From CAMBDS01 sp964355675 (lineage in GTDB: Bacteria > Electryoneota > AABM5-125-24 > Hatepunaeales > Hatepunaeaceae): a DNA stretch of 64,000 bases. The notes under the pieces are model-generated. The model was not told where the DNA came from. It did not search any database and saw nothing but the letters and a program-made list of their open reading frames with translations. Shown here in pieces: positions 33,788-42,200 of this stretch. The position numbers were made by a program, and so were the translations under genes. The stretch's first letter is position 1. Each line of letters begins with the position of its first letter. The stretch covers positions 62,001 through 126,000 of the forward strand of contig CAYHEC010000009.1 of NCBI GenBank assembly GCA_964355675.1, written 5' to 3'.

Positions 33788-34978
33788 ATGGCAAAAGAGA
33801 AATTTGTGCGGAATAAGCCGCACGTCAATATTGGTACAATCGGTCACGTAGATCACGGCAAGACGACCTTGACGTCAGCGATCACCATGGTGCTCGCCAA
33901 GAAGGGTCTTTCCGCAATTCGTTCGTTCGATTCAATCGATAACGCTCCCGAAGAGCGCGCTCGTGGCGTAACGATCAACACGGCTCACATCGAGTATTCG
34001 ACCGAGAATCGTCACTACGCCCATGTTGACTGCCCCGGGCATGCCGACTATATCAAGAATATGGTCACCGGCGCGGCTCAGATGGACGGCGCGATAGTAG
34101 TCGTCTCTGCCGATGACGGCCCGATGCCTCAGACCCGCGAACATATCCTTTTAGCTCGTCAGGTCGGCGTACCGCATCTCGTGATTTTCATGAACAAGGT
34201 CGATCTTGTCGATGATGCGGAGATTCTTGATCTTGTTGAGCTTGAAATGCGGGACCTTCTGAATCAATATCAGTTCCCTGGCGACAAGACACCCATCATC
34301 CGTGGGTCGGCTTTGAACGCGATGAACTATCCCGACGACGATGCGCACACCGCGTGCATCATGGAACTGATGGACGCAGTTGACAGCTTCATACCGGAGC
34401 CTGTACGTGCGATCGACAAGCCTTTCCTGATGCCGGTCGAGGACGTATTTTCGATTACCGGTCGCGGGACTGTAGCGACGGGTCGAATCGAGCGTGGGAT
34501 CATCCACGTCGGCGACGAAGTTGAGCTTGTAGGTTTTGTTCCCACGAAGAAGTCAGTCGTGACGGGCGTAGAGATGTTCCGTAAGCTACTTGATGAGGGT
34601 CGTGCGGGTGATAACTGTGGTTTGCTTCTTCGCGGGATCGACAAGGAATCGATTGAGCGCGGTCAAGTGATAGCGGCGCCGGGATCGATCACGCCTCACA
34701 CGAAGTTTGAGGGCAGAATCTACGTGCTTTCGAAGGAAGAGGGTGGTCGTCATACGCCGTTTTTCAAGGGTTATCGACCGCAGTTTTACTTCCGAACGAC
34801 GGACGTTACTGGGGCAGTCGAGCTTCCCGAGGGCCGTGAGATGGTCATGCCGGGCGACAACGTCGATATCAAGGTTGAGCTTATCGCCCCGATAGCGATG
34901 GAGGAGCAGGTTCGCTTCGCCATTCGAGAAGGTGGCCGCACGGTCGGCGCTGGTATGGTGACGAAGGTGCTTTCGTAG
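33788..34978 (+). CDS. tuf: Elongation factor Tu, copy 2
   Basis: A 396-aa EF-Tu, matched to copy 1 at 13188 by an offset of 20600 bases. Differences I can see are at 34876, 34927, 34930, 34973 and 34978. Four are silent or in the stop codon, and one changes the last residue. Identity begins about 8 bases before the ATG and ends at the stop codon, a pattern typical of gene conversion between paired tuf genes. It follows fusA in the normal str order. Confidence 0.98.
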   Translation: MAKEKFVRNKPHVNIGTIGHVDHGKTTLTSAITMVLAKKGLSAIRSFDSIDNAPEERARGVTINTAHIEYSTENRHYAHVDCPGHADYIKNMVTGAAQMDGAIVVVSADDGPMPQTREHILLARQVGVPHLVIFMNKVDLVDDAEILDLVELEMRDLLNQYQFPGDKTPIIRGSALNAMNYPDDDAHTACIMELMDAVDSFIPEPVRAIDKPFLMPVEDVFSITGRGTVATGRIERGIIHVGDEVELVGFVPTKKSVVTGVEMFRKLLDEGRAGDNCGLLLRGIDKESIERGQVIAAPGSITPHTKFEGRIYVLSKEEGGRHTPFFKGYRPQFYFRTTDVTGAVELPEGREMVMPGDNVDIKVELIAPIAMEEQVRFAIREGGRTVGAGMVTKVLS

Positions 34979-34986
34979 AATATTTT

Positions 34987-35015
34987 GAGTCTGTCGGGAG
35001 ATTCCCGACAGACTC
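34987..35015 (+). terminator. Strong hairpin between tuf 2 and the protease genes
   Basis: The 13-bp perfect stem GAGTCTGTCGGGA / TCCCGACAGACTC with loop GAT begins 8 bp after the tuf stop and is followed by GTTGTTTA. The tail is poor in T, so partial termination or mRNA 3'-end protection is as likely as full termination. Confidence 0.65.
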
Positions 35016-35046
35016 GTTGTTTACGGAATTTCTTCTGGGAGGCAAA

Positions 35047-35397
35047 ATGGGGTTAGTTTCTGTCATTGCAAAAGTATCGGGTCCAGAAGGCAGTGTGGAA
35101 CTTGAATTTCTGGTCGATAGCGGGGCAACTTATTCACTGTTGCCTGAAGCAATTTGGAGGAAGATTGGTCTGAAGCCAAAAAAGGAGATGTCCTTCTCGC
35201 TTGCGGATGGCTCGAGCATGATTCGCAAAATTTCTGAATGTCTCTTTGAATTTGGTGAAGACGAAGCCCATACGCCGGTCATCCTTGGCGAAGGTGGGGA
35301 TGAAGCGTTGCTAGGAGTGATTACGCTGGAAAACATGGGACTTATTCTTAATCCTTTCAAACGACAGCTCCAACCAATGCGCATGATAATGGCATAA
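35047..35397 (+). CDS. Retropepsin-like clan AA aspartic protease, copy 2
   Basis: A 116-aa protein with FLVDSGATYSLLP (Asp24), FSLADGSS and TPVILGEGGDEALLGVITLE. ATG 35047 is preferred over an upstream start because GGGAGG lies 7 nt before it and the paralogues start at the same place (MGLV/MGIV). It lies behind the second tuf gene and just ahead of a third copy 8 bp downstream. Confidence 0.75.
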   Translation: MGLVSVIAKVSGPEGSVELEFLVDSGATYSLLPEAIWRKIGLKPKKEMSFSLADGSSMIRKISECLFEFGEDEAHTPVILGEGGDEALLGVITLENMGLILNPFKRQLQPMRMIMA

Positions 35398-35405
35398 GGA
35401 GTTCG

Positions 35406-35783
35406 ATGGGAATAGTGATGTACAGCGCCAAGGTCGTCGGTCCCAAAGGAGAAGAAGTACTTGAATTCCTTGTAGATACTGGGTCTCAATACACTCTGCT
35501 ACCAAGTCTCACGTGGCGAAAACTGGGGCTTAAGCCCAAAAGGAAGGAATCCTTCTCGCTGGCGGATGGAACACGGATAACAAGGTCTATGTCGGAATGC
35601 CAGATCACCATCGAGAAGATGGAAGGGTACACACCGGTGATTTTGGGTGAAGAGGAAGATGAAGCGCTTCTGGGAGTGATTACGTTAGAAGAGTTTGGAT
35701 TATTAATTAATCCTTTCACTCGGAAACTTCAGCCAATGCGGATGATGCTGGCCAGGCGCTCACAATCCAGACGAATTAGTTGA
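35406..35783 (+). CDS. Retropepsin-like clan AA aspartic protease, copy 3
   Basis: A 125-aa tandem paralogue of the preceding gene. It has FLVDTGSQYTLLP (Asp24), WRKLGLKPKR, FSLADGT, TPVILGEEEDEALLGVITLEEFG and a common end LQPMRMMLA. The active motif uses DTG, the others DSG. AAGGAG precedes the ATG. Each gene encodes one half of a retropepsin dimer, so mixed dimers are possible. This is the last gene before the S10 operon. Confidence 0.75.
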   Translation: MGIVMYSAKVVGPKGEEVLEFLVDTGSQYTLLPSLTWRKLGLKPKRKESFSLADGTRITRSMSECQITIEKMEGYTPVILGEEEDEALLGVITLEEFGLLINPFTRKLQPMRMMLARRSQSRRIS

Positions 35784-35963
35784 AATGGCTTTGCCGGAGC
35801 CACTTAAAAATTCCGGCACTTCTTTGCGGTTCGGGAATTGCGATGGTGCCATCTGAATTTCGTAATGTATTGGTTCAGCTTTAAAATCTTATAATATTGG
35901 CATAATATTCCCGAGGATTGCCGCAGTTATCACCCATCCAATATAATGGAGCTTTGAAAAGCA

Positions 35964-36272
35964 ATGGCGGGTCAAACTATCCGCATCAAGCTGAAGGCTT
36001 ACGATCATAACTTGATCGACAAGTCAACAGAAAAGATCATCCGTACGGCGCGAGCAACCGGCGCGGCCATTTCTGGCCCAATCCCGCTTCCGACAAAGAG
36101 GCGTGTCTATACGGTTCTACGCAGTCCGCACGTAGATAAGAAGTCGCGTGAACAATTCGAGACGCGAATTCATAAAAGATTAATCGACATTTTAAACTCC
36201 TCACCGCGCACAATCGACGCCCTCATGCGTCTCGAATTGCCTGCCGGTGTCGATATCGAGATCAAGACATGA
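35964..36272 (+). CDS. rpsJ: 30S ribosomal protein S10
   Basis: First gene of the S10 operon, 102 aa. S10 also acts as NusE in antitermination. The long loop IPLPTKRRVYTVLRSPHVDK and the terminal LPAGVDIEIK are typical. The 180-bp leader contains a weak GCCGGA/TCCGGC hairpin (35793-35817). I see no convincing L4-binding leader. The stop overlaps rplC (ATGA). Confidence 0.97.
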   Translation: MAGQTIRIKLKAYDHNLIDKSTEKIIRTARATGAAISGPIPLPTKRRVYTVLRSPHVDKKSREQFETRIHKRLIDILNSSPRTIDALMRLELPAGVDIEIKT

Positions 36273-36895
36273 TAGGGCTGCTTGGAAAAAAACGCGGAAT
36301 GAGTTCCATCTTCGACAATGGACGCCTTACTCCCGTAACAGTAATTGAAGTTGGTCCCTGCCCGGTCGTTCAAATTAAAACGACTGAAACCGACGGCTAT
36401 AACGCTATACAGCTCGGCTTTGGAAAAAGAGATCCCAAGCGTACCATTAAACCGATGGCTGGTCACACCAAAAAGGCTGGAGTTGATCCGGTAAAGGTTT
36501 TGAAAGAGTTCCGCGGTTTCTCCGGCGAAGTTACTCCGGGGCAGATCTTCACCATCGACCTTTTCAAGGTTGGTGAGAAGGTCGATATCATTGGAACATC
36601 TAAGGGCAAGGGTTACGCTGGCGTAATTAAGCGCCATCACTTTCAGCGTCCAAACCAAACACACGGAACGCATGAAGCTTTCCGAGGTCCCGGTTCTATC
36701 GGATCGCATTCCGATCCAGCTCGAACCTGGCCAGGTCAGAGAATGGCGGGTCGGATGGGCGGGAGTCGAGTCACCACTAAAAATCTCCAGATAATAGGAC
36801 TTGATTTAGAGCACGGGCTCCTGCTTGTCCGTGGAGCAGTCCCTGGTGCACAAGGCGGAATTTTAACGGTCTGTAAATCGAAGAAGGGGAGCTAA
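36269..36895 (+). CDS. rplC: 50S ribosomal protein L3
   Basis: An early assembly protein whose loop reaches the peptidyl-transferase centre. GLLGKKRGMSSIFD at the start and KGYAGVIKRHHFQ with GPGSIGSHSDPAR in the loop are diagnostic, and the length is 208 aa. It is translationally coupled to rpsJ. Confidence 0.97.
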   Translation: MIGLLGKKRGMSSIFDNGRLTPVTVIEVGPCPVVQIKTTETDGYNAIQLGFGKRDPKRTIKPMAGHTKKAGVDPVKVLKEFRGFSGEVTPGQIFTIDLFKVGEKVDIIGTSKGKGYAGVIKRHHFQRPNQTHGTHEAFRGPGSIGSHSDPARTWPGQRMAGRMGGSRVTTKNLQIIGLDLEHGLLLVRGAVPGAQGGILTVCKSKKGS

Positions 36896-36899
36896 AGCA

Positions 36900-37562
36900 A
36901 TGGCGCTTGACAAAGAAAACCTTGTCAAAATCTCGCTCCCTGTAAGGCGGCTTGATGGAACTCCGACCGGAGAAACAATCGACCTTGATCCACTTCTCTT
37001 TGGACTCCCTCGCAACGATCATGTGATGTACTTAGCCGTAAAGGTCGAACTTTCCAACAAACGGCAGGGAACACATGCCACCAAAACCCGCGATGAAGTA
37101 TCCGGCGGTGGCAGGAAACCTAAGAAGCAAAAAGGAAGCGGCGGAGCTCGCGCAGGTTCAAATCGTTCACCCGTCTGGGTCGGCGGTGGGACAATGCACG
37201 GACCACAACCCCATGACCATTTGCTTAAGCTCCCGATCAAAGTCAAGCGGTTAGCTCGACGAACCGCACTCTCACTCAAGGCTCAAAAGGGCTTCATCGA
37301 TATAGTCGAAGATTTCAATTTCGAAACTCCTAAGACCAAGAAAATCGCCGACGCCTTGATATCCTTTAAAACAGTTGGTCAATCAGCCCTTATTCTTTTA
37401 GACGGTAATAAACCGATGGTTGTGAAATCATGCCGGAATATTCCTCGTCTAACGGTTAAAGACGGTTTAGGCGCTTCAACTTACGACATTCTCCGCGCCC
37501 GTCACCTGATTATCAGCCGGTCTGCATTGAACAGCCTTACGGAGGGACTCGCCCATGAGTAG
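36900..37562 (+). CDS. rplD: 50S ribosomal protein L4
   Basis: L4 lines the exit tunnel and in E. coli represses the S10 operon. The tunnel loop region KQKGSGGARAGSNRSP and GGGTMHGPQPHD is intact in 220 aa. It overlaps rplW by 8 nt. Confidence 0.96.
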   Translation: MALDKENLVKISLPVRRLDGTPTGETIDLDPLLFGLPRNDHVMYLAVKVELSNKRQGTHATKTRDEVSGGGRKPKKQKGSGGARAGSNRSPVWVGGGTMHGPQPHDHLLKLPIKVKRLARRTALSLKAQKGFIDIVEDFNFETPKTKKIADALISFKTVGQSALILLDGNKPMVVKSCRNIPRLTVKDGLGASTYDILRARHLIISRSALNSLTEGLAHE

Positions 37563-37845
37563 TCTGCTGAGCATCATCCGCAAACCTATGGTTACTGAAA
37601 AAGTAACGAGGATGCAGGAGAAACTAAATAAGTACGTCTTCGAGGTTGAGCTAAGAGCTGGCAAAATCGAAATAAAACGTGCTGTTGAGGAACGATTTAA
37701 AGTTCACGTTACATCAATTCGTACGATCACGCTTCCGGGGAAAATTAAGCGCATGGGGCGGTTCAGCGGACGACGCCCGGATCGTAAAAAAGCGGTGGTT
37801 ACGTTAGCTAAGGACGAGAAAATCGAATTGTTCGAGAACGCATAG
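37555..37845 (+). CDS. rplW: 50S ribosomal protein L23
   Basis: L23 forms the docking site for trigger factor and SRP at the tunnel exit. IIRKPMVTEKVTRMQEKLNK and FKVHVTSIRTI are typical, and the length is 96 aa. The stop codon is directly followed by the ATG of a putative 37-residue membrane peptide, an addition not normally seen between L23 and L2. Confidence 0.96.
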   Translation: MSSLLSIIRKPMVTEKVTRMQEKLNKYVFEVELRAGKIEIKRAVEERFKVHVTSIRTITLPGKIKRMGRFSGRRPDRKKAVVTLAKDEKIELFENA

Positions 37846-37959
37846 ATGTTCGGTGAGGTACTATATTATCTGATAAGAACCAGAACAGTATCGACCATCA
37901 TCGGGATCATCATCGCTATCATCATTATCGCTATCATATTTAAAAACTATGCCAGTTAA
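37846..37959 (+). CDS. Possible 37-aa single-pass membrane peptide
   Basis: An ATG immediately after the rplW stop (TAGATG) opens a 37-residue frame: MFGEVLYYLIRTRTV followed by a 17-residue Ile/Ala helix (residues 16-32), then FKNYAS. The stop overlaps the rplB start by 11 nt. No ribosome site other than the rplW end is visible, so stop-start re-initiation would be needed. The helix arises from ATC-rich low-complexity DNA, so chance is a real alternative. No family is recognised. Confidence 0.35.
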   Translation: MFGEVLYYLIRTRTVSTIIGIIIAIIIIAIIFKNYAS

Positions 37960-38773
37960 ATCACATAAACCGTACACTCCTTCGATGCGCTTTACAGTAT
38001 CGCCTGATTTCAGCGAACTGACCAAGCGCACCCCAGAGAAGAGTCTTCTTCGCCCACTGCCGAAGAGTGGCGGTCGAAACAATCTTGGGCGTGTCACCTC
38101 CTTTCATCGAGGTGGTGGTCATAAGCGCGAATACCGACTTATTGACTTCAAGCGCAATAAGGTCGGAATTCCTGCAACTGTTCATTCTATCGAATATGAT
38201 CCGAATCGCTCAGCAAATATCGCATTACTCTTTTATGTTGATGGAGAAAAGCGTTATATTATAGCTCCGCAGGGTATGAAAGCCGGCGACGTGATTCAAC
38301 GTGGAACCGGCCTCGAAGTTCAGCCTGGCAATGCCATGGCACTCGCCGAAATCCCACTCGGAACCTTTGTCCACAGTATTGAAATGAAACCCGGTAAGGG
38401 CGCGCAAATCGCACGGGGCGCCGGTTCAGCGGCGCAAGTTATGGCGAAGGACGGTGAATTTGTCCTTTTACGTCTGCCATCAAGCGAAATACGCAACTTC
38501 AATCGCAACTGTCTGGCTACTATTGGCCAGGTTGGTAACATTGACCACGAGCAGATATCACTGGGTAAAGCTGGACGCGCCCGCTGGCTTGGAAGACGTT
38601 CACACAGTAGAGCGGTCGCAATGAACCCTATCGATCACCCGATGGGTGGTGGTGAAGGACGTTCGTCCGGTGGTCGTCATCCCTGCACTCCTTGGGGTAA
38701 GCCCACTAAGGGATATAAGACACGGAAAAATAAATCGTCGAACCGTTATATTGTCGAGCGTCGAAAGAAGTAG
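37949..38773 (+). CDS. rplB: 50S ribosomal protein L2
   Basis: A core protein needed for subunit joining and peptidyl transfer, 274 aa. RVTSFHRGGGHKREYRLIDF in the N-half and HPMGGGEGRSSGG (with the conserved histidine) followed by PTKGYKTRKNK near the end are present. The gap before rpsS holds a repeat A copy. Confidence 0.97.
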   Translation: MPVKSHKPYTPSMRFTVSPDFSELTKRTPEKSLLRPLPKSGGRNNLGRVTSFHRGGGHKREYRLIDFKRNKVGIPATVHSIEYDPNRSANIALLFYVDGEKRYIIAPQGMKAGDVIQRGTGLEVQPGNAMALAEIPLGTFVHSIEMKPGKGAQIARGAGSAAQVMAKDGEFVLLRLPSSEIRNFNRNCLATIGQVGNIDHEQISLGKAGRARWLGRRSHSRAVAMNPIDHPMGGGEGRSSGGRHPCTPWGKPTKGYKTRKNKSSNRYIVERRKK

Positions 38774-38782
38774 TCCGCTTTG

Positions 38783-38854
38783 CAGTACGACAGACATTCT
38801 TGTCTGTCACCAATAATTTGAATTTCTAAACAGACGTTAATGTCTGTTGTATCG
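38783..38854. repeat. Nested-hairpin repeat A, copy 3 (right arm decayed)
   Basis: The left arm 38783-38808 is the full CAGTACGACAGACA...TGTCTGTC form. The right arm (about 38830-38854, CAGACGTTAATGTCTGTTG) has several mismatches. It lies within the S10 operon between rplB and rpsS. Confidence 0.7.
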
Positions 38855-38876
38855 ACTGAGTTAACGAGGCACTATT

Positions 38877-39164
38877 ATGGCGCGGTCCCTTAAGAAAGGG
38901 CCCTTTATTGACGCGAAACTCTTCGAAAAAATCGAAGTGCTTAATCGAGTCAATCAAAAGAAGGTTGTGAAGACATGGGCGCGACGATCTATGATCCCGC
39001 CAGATTTCGTAGGACACACACTTGCTGTTCATAACGGTAAGAAATTCCTGCCAGTCTTCGTTACTGAAAATATGGTCGGTCACAAGCTCGGCGAATTTTC
39101 GCCAACGCGCACATTTCGCGCACACGGCGGTAAGAAAACCGACAAAGCGACTAAGGTGAAGTAA
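38877..39164 (+). CDS. rpsS: 30S ribosomal protein S19
   Basis: S19 sits in the 30S head beside the A-site. RSLKKGPFID at the start and GHKLGEFSPTRTFRAHG are diagnostic, and the length is 95 aa. GAGGCACTATT precedes the ATG. It is followed by rplV after 2 bp. Confidence 0.97.
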   Translation: MARSLKKGPFIDAKLFEKIEVLNRVNQKKVVKTWARRSMIPPDFVGHTLAVHNGKKFLPVFVTENMVGHKLGEFSPTRTFRAHGGKKTDKATKVK

Positions 39165-39166
39165 TC

Positions 39167-39604
39167 ATGAGCGAAACACAAACGACTCGTCTCGAATCGA
39201 AAGCCATCGCTCGTTGGGTTAGAATTACTCCACGAAAAATGCGTCTGGTTGCCAATCTCGTTCGCGGCAAAAAGGTAAGTGAGGCTGTTGATACCCTGAC
39301 GTACTCTCTAAAGCGCGCCTCGTCTCCCGTAGAAAAAACTGTGCGTTCGGCGCTCGCTAATATGATGCAACGCGATGAAGCCTCAAGGCTCGACCCATCC
39401 GAAGTTTTTATCCACGAGATTCGTGTCGATGAGGGTCCGACTCAGAAACGCTGGAGACCCCGCGCAATGGGGAGAGCGTTCAGAATCATGAAAAGAACGA
39501 GCCACCTGACAGTTATACTTTCAGCACAGGTTGCTGTAAATGAACCGAAGAAAAAACTTGCCCCGGTCCCGAAGGTAAAGAAAGTTGCTGAGAAATCTCA
39601 ATAA
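39167..39604 (+). CDS. rplV: 50S ribosomal protein L22
   Basis: L22 lines the exit tunnel. ARWVRITPRKMRLVANLVRG and the tunnel hairpin RWRPRAMGRAFRIMKRTSHL are clear. At 145 aa it carries ~30 extra C-terminal residues rich in Lys and Pro compared with E. coli (110), one of several such tails in this cluster. Confidence 0.96.
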   Translation: MSETQTTRLESKAIARWVRITPRKMRLVANLVRGKKVSEAVDTLTYSLKRASSPVEKTVRSALANMMQRDEASRLDPSEVFIHEIRVDEGPTQKRWRPRAMGRAFRIMKRTSHLTVILSAQVAVNEPKKKLAPVPKVKKVAEKSQ

Positions 39605-39736
39605 TCGATAGATTATCAGTGTTCGCAAGCAAATGGAACTGGTTTAAAACAGATTAGTTACGGACGTGATCGTCGTGGGGGGTAGAAATATTTCAAGCGC
39701 TAACATCGCTGGTATTCGTCTAAGATAAGAGAATTC

Positions 39737-40390
39737 GTGGGACAGAAAACACATCCCGTTGGCTTTCGACTCGGAATCAATAAGACATGGTTGTCGAATT
39801 GGTTCGATGAGCGTAAATTCGCGGACAAGTTGGCGGAGGATATTTTCCTTCGCAACTATCTCGAGAAACGTCTTCAAAACGCAAGCATTGCCCGCATCGA
39901 AATCGAGCGGACACTCAAGCAGGTCACAATCAACATCAACACTGCTCGGCCCGGCGTCGTTATAGGCCGCAAGGGTCAGGATGTCGATAAGCTTCGTGAC
40001 GAGATGAAGCGGTTAACTGGAAAAGAAGTTCAGATCAATATTATTGAAATTAAAAGACCTGAACTTGAGGCATCGTTGGTTGCCGAAACACTCGCCAAAC
40101 AGCTCGAGGGACGCGTCTCGTTCCGGCGTGCTATGAAGCGAGCATTGCAATCAACGCGTCGTATCGGTGCAGAGGGTGTAAAAATTACCTGCAGCGGACG
40201 CCTCGGAGGAGCGGAAATGTCCCGCACGGAGAGCTACAAGGATGGTCGTATTCCGCTTCATACCCTCCGGGCAGACATCGACTACAGCCAGAAAGTTGCA
40301 TACACGGCCATGGGGACCATCGGTGTCAAGGTCTGGATATGCAAGGGAGAAATCCTGGGTCATCGCAACGAACGTGAAGCGCACAGCTAA
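39737..40390 (+). CDS. rpsC: 30S ribosomal protein S3
   Basis: S3 lines the mRNA entry pore. The KH domain loop is VVIGRKGQDVDKL. The start GQKTHPVGFRLGI and the C-domain SGRLGGAEMSRTE are standard, and the length is 217 aa. GTG start. It is separated from rplV by an unusually long 132-bp gap in which I see no gene. Confidence 0.97.
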   Translation: MGQKTHPVGFRLGINKTWLSNWFDERKFADKLAEDIFLRNYLEKRLQNASIARIEIERTLKQVTININTARPGVVIGRKGQDVDKLRDEMKRLTGKEVQINIIEIKRPELEASLVAETLAKQLEGRVSFRRAMKRALQSTRRIGAEGVKITCSGRLGGAEMSRTESYKDGRIPLHTLRADIDYSQKVAYTAMGTIGVKVWICKGEILGHRNEREAHS

Positions 40391-40409
40391 GGCAATCGGA
40401 AAACTGTAA

Positions 40410-40826
40410 ATGCTTGCACCGAAGAGAATGAAATTTCGCCGCATTCACCGCGGCAACCGCAGAGGAAAAGCTGAACGCGGTTCGACAGTAGCTTTTGGGC
40501 AGTTTGGCTTGAAAGCTCTCGAACCAGCATGGATCACATCCCGGCAAATTGAGGCGGCTCGTATCGCCATCTCTCGTCACGTCAAACGTGGCGGCAAAAT
40601 GTGGATAAGAATATTTCCCGACAAACCGGTCACAAAGAAGCCTGCCGAAACTCGTATGGGTAAAGGAAAAGGCGCTCCTGAGTACTGGGTTGCCGTGGTC
40701 CTGCCAGGTCGGGTGATGTTCGAGCTGGAAGGAGTAACCGAGGAATTGGCTCGCGAAGCGATGCGTCTTGCGGCTAATAAACTTCCTATTTCCTGTAGGT
40801 TTGTGGCAAGGAGTGAGACAGCCTGA
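40410..40826 (+). CDS. rplP: 50S ribosomal protein L16
   Basis: L16 organises the A-site tRNA region. MLAPKRMKFRRIHRG at the start, GLKALEPAWITSRQIEAAR, and RMGKGKGAPEYWVAVV are diagnostic, and the length is 138 aa. One base separates its stop from rpmC. Confidence 0.97.
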   Translation: MLAPKRMKFRRIHRGNRRGKAERGSTVAFGQFGLKALEPAWITSRQIEAARIAISRHVKRGGKMWIRIFPDKPVTKKPAETRMGKGKGAPEYWVAVVLPGRVMFELEGVTEELAREAMRLAANKLPISCRFVARSETA

Positions 40827-40827
40827 T

Positions 40828-41061
40828 ATGAAAACTAAAGCAATACGAGATCTGAGTGCAGTTGAACTTTCTGCCAAAATTCATGATACATCGGAAGAAC
40901 TCGCAAATTTAAAATTCCAGCACTCCCTGCACCAGCTGGAAAATACTGTCACAGTGCGAAAAGTACGACGGGACCTCGCAAGAATGTTGACTATCAAGAA
41001 AGAGCTTGACTTGGGGGTCGCGGCAGCCCGCGCAGCCCGGGCAGCCAGAAGAGCGGAGTAA
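40828..41061 (+). CDS. rpmC: 50S ribosomal protein L29
   Basis: A two-helix protein at the tunnel exit. KTKAIRDLSAVELSAKI and VRKVRRDLARMLTI are typical. I begin at ATG 40828. Upstream frame lies inside rplP. At 77 aa it has a C-terminal Ala/Arg repeat (ARAARAARRAE) beyond the normal ~63 residues. Confidence 0.95.
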   Translation: MKTKAIRDLSAVELSAKIHDTSEELANLKFQHSLHQLENTVTVRKVRRDLARMLTIKKELDLGVAAARAARAARRAE

Positions 41062-41063
41062 GA

Positions 41064-41321
41064 TTGGAACAGCGGACTCACAAGAAGGTGCAGTTAGGCG
41101 TCGTAACTTCCATTAAAATGGATAAAACGATCACGGTAAAGGTTGAACGCCGTTTACCACACCCTGTCTATAAAAAATTCCTCACCCGCTCAAAGAAATT
41201 CCTTGCGCACGATGCAGAAAATACCTGCCGTGAAGGCGACCGGGTGCGAATCATCGAATGTCGGCCGCTCTCCGCACTTAAGCGGTGGCGTCTGTTGGAA
41301 GTCATCGAACGGAAAGCGTAA
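41064..41321 (+). CDS. rpsQ: 30S ribosomal protein S17
   Basis: An OB-fold 16S-binding protein, 85 aa. LGVVTSIKMDKTITVKVE and VRIIECRPLSALKRWRL are diagnostic. The TTG start has GGAG seven nt upstream. A 135-bp gap without recognisable content follows. Confidence 0.96.
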   Translation: MEQRTHKKVQLGVVTSIKMDKTITVKVERRLPHPVYKKFLTRSKKFLAHDAENTCREGDRVRIIECRPLSALKRWRLLEVIERKA

Positions 41322-41456
41322 AGGGCAGAGACTACCCTACCAACTCTAATTAGTACGATCTCGAAACATCGCCTTCAGGGAATTTCGACGAACGTGTGAA
41401 GAGAGTTTGAGTCTAATAAAACAGAAATCTTTTGCCCACTGCCGGAAAAATAAGAA

Positions 41457-41825
41457 ATGATTCAAGAAGAAACTCAATTAATTGTCGCTGATAATACCGG
41501 CGCAAAGCGAGTAAACTGTTTTCGTCTGCTTGGTGGAACGAATAAAAAGTACGCTTCCCTTGGCGATATCATCGTCGTGTCGGTTAGAAGCGCTACGCCA
41601 ACCTCGAAAATAAAAAAAGGCTCCGTTTCTAAAGCGGTAGTTGTACGGGTAGCCAAGGAAATTCGCCGCAAAGATGGTTCCTACATCCGATTCGATGAAA
41701 ACGCTTGCGTGCTTATCGATGATAAACTTGAGATGATCGGGAACCGTATATTTGGACCGGTCGCCCGTGAACTTCGCGATAAGCGATACATGAAGATCGT
41801 TTCCCTGGCTCCGGAGGTATTATAA
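41457..41825 (+). CDS. rplN: 50S ribosomal protein L14
   Basis: L14 forms an intersubunit bridge and is the docking site of the silencing factor RsfS. MIQEETQLIVADNTGAKRV and FGPVARELRDKRYMKIVSLA are standard over 122 aa. rplX begins one base after the stop. Confidence 0.97.
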   Translation: MIQEETQLIVADNTGAKRVNCFRLLGGTNKKYASLGDIIVVSVRSATPTSKIKKGSVSKAVVVRVAKEIRRKDGSYIRFDENACVLIDDKLEMIGNRIFGPVARELRDKRYMKIVSLAPEVL

Positions 41826-41826
41826 A

Positions 41827-42192
41827 ATGGCATTAATAAAACACATCGACAAGATCAAGGGAAATCGTCTCTTTGTTCGAAAAGGAGATTTAGTCCTTGT
41901 CCTCTCCGGTAATGACTCCGGCAAAAGAGGCAAGGTGCTAAAGGTATTTCCCGAACGTAATCGTATTGTCGTCGAAGGCGTCGCGTTCATGAAACGGCAC
42001 ACCAAGCCGAATCAAAAGGTTCCCCAAGGGGGCATCGTCGAAAAAGAACGAACGATCCACGCCTCCAACGTAATGGTAATTGACCCGAAAATCGGCCAAC
42101 CTACCCGCATCGGATATAAAGAGCTGAACGTAGAAGGAAAATCGATCCGCGTTCGTGTCTCTAAGAAATCCGGCGAAACATTGGTCGGGTGA
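41827..42192 (+). CDS. rplX: 50S ribosomal protein L24
   Basis: An assembly-initiator protein with a KOW motif (VRKGDLVLVLSGNDSGKRGKV) and RHTKPNQKVPQGGIVEKE. The 121-aa length is about 15 more than E. coli. The preceding GGAGG lies at the end of rplN. Confidence 0.96.
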   Translation: MALIKHIDKIKGNRLFVRKGDLVLVLSGNDSGKRGKVLKVFPERNRIVVEGVAFMKRHTKPNQKVPQGGIVEKERTIHASNVMVIDPKIGQPTRIGYKELNVEGKSIRVRVSKKSGETLVG

Positions 42193-42200
42193 GAAGAGTA

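Noticed and set aside
35784..35963. L4-type autoregulatory leader ahead of rpsJ
   Set aside because: Only a weak 6-bp hairpin was found. There is nothing resembling the known S10 leader structure.
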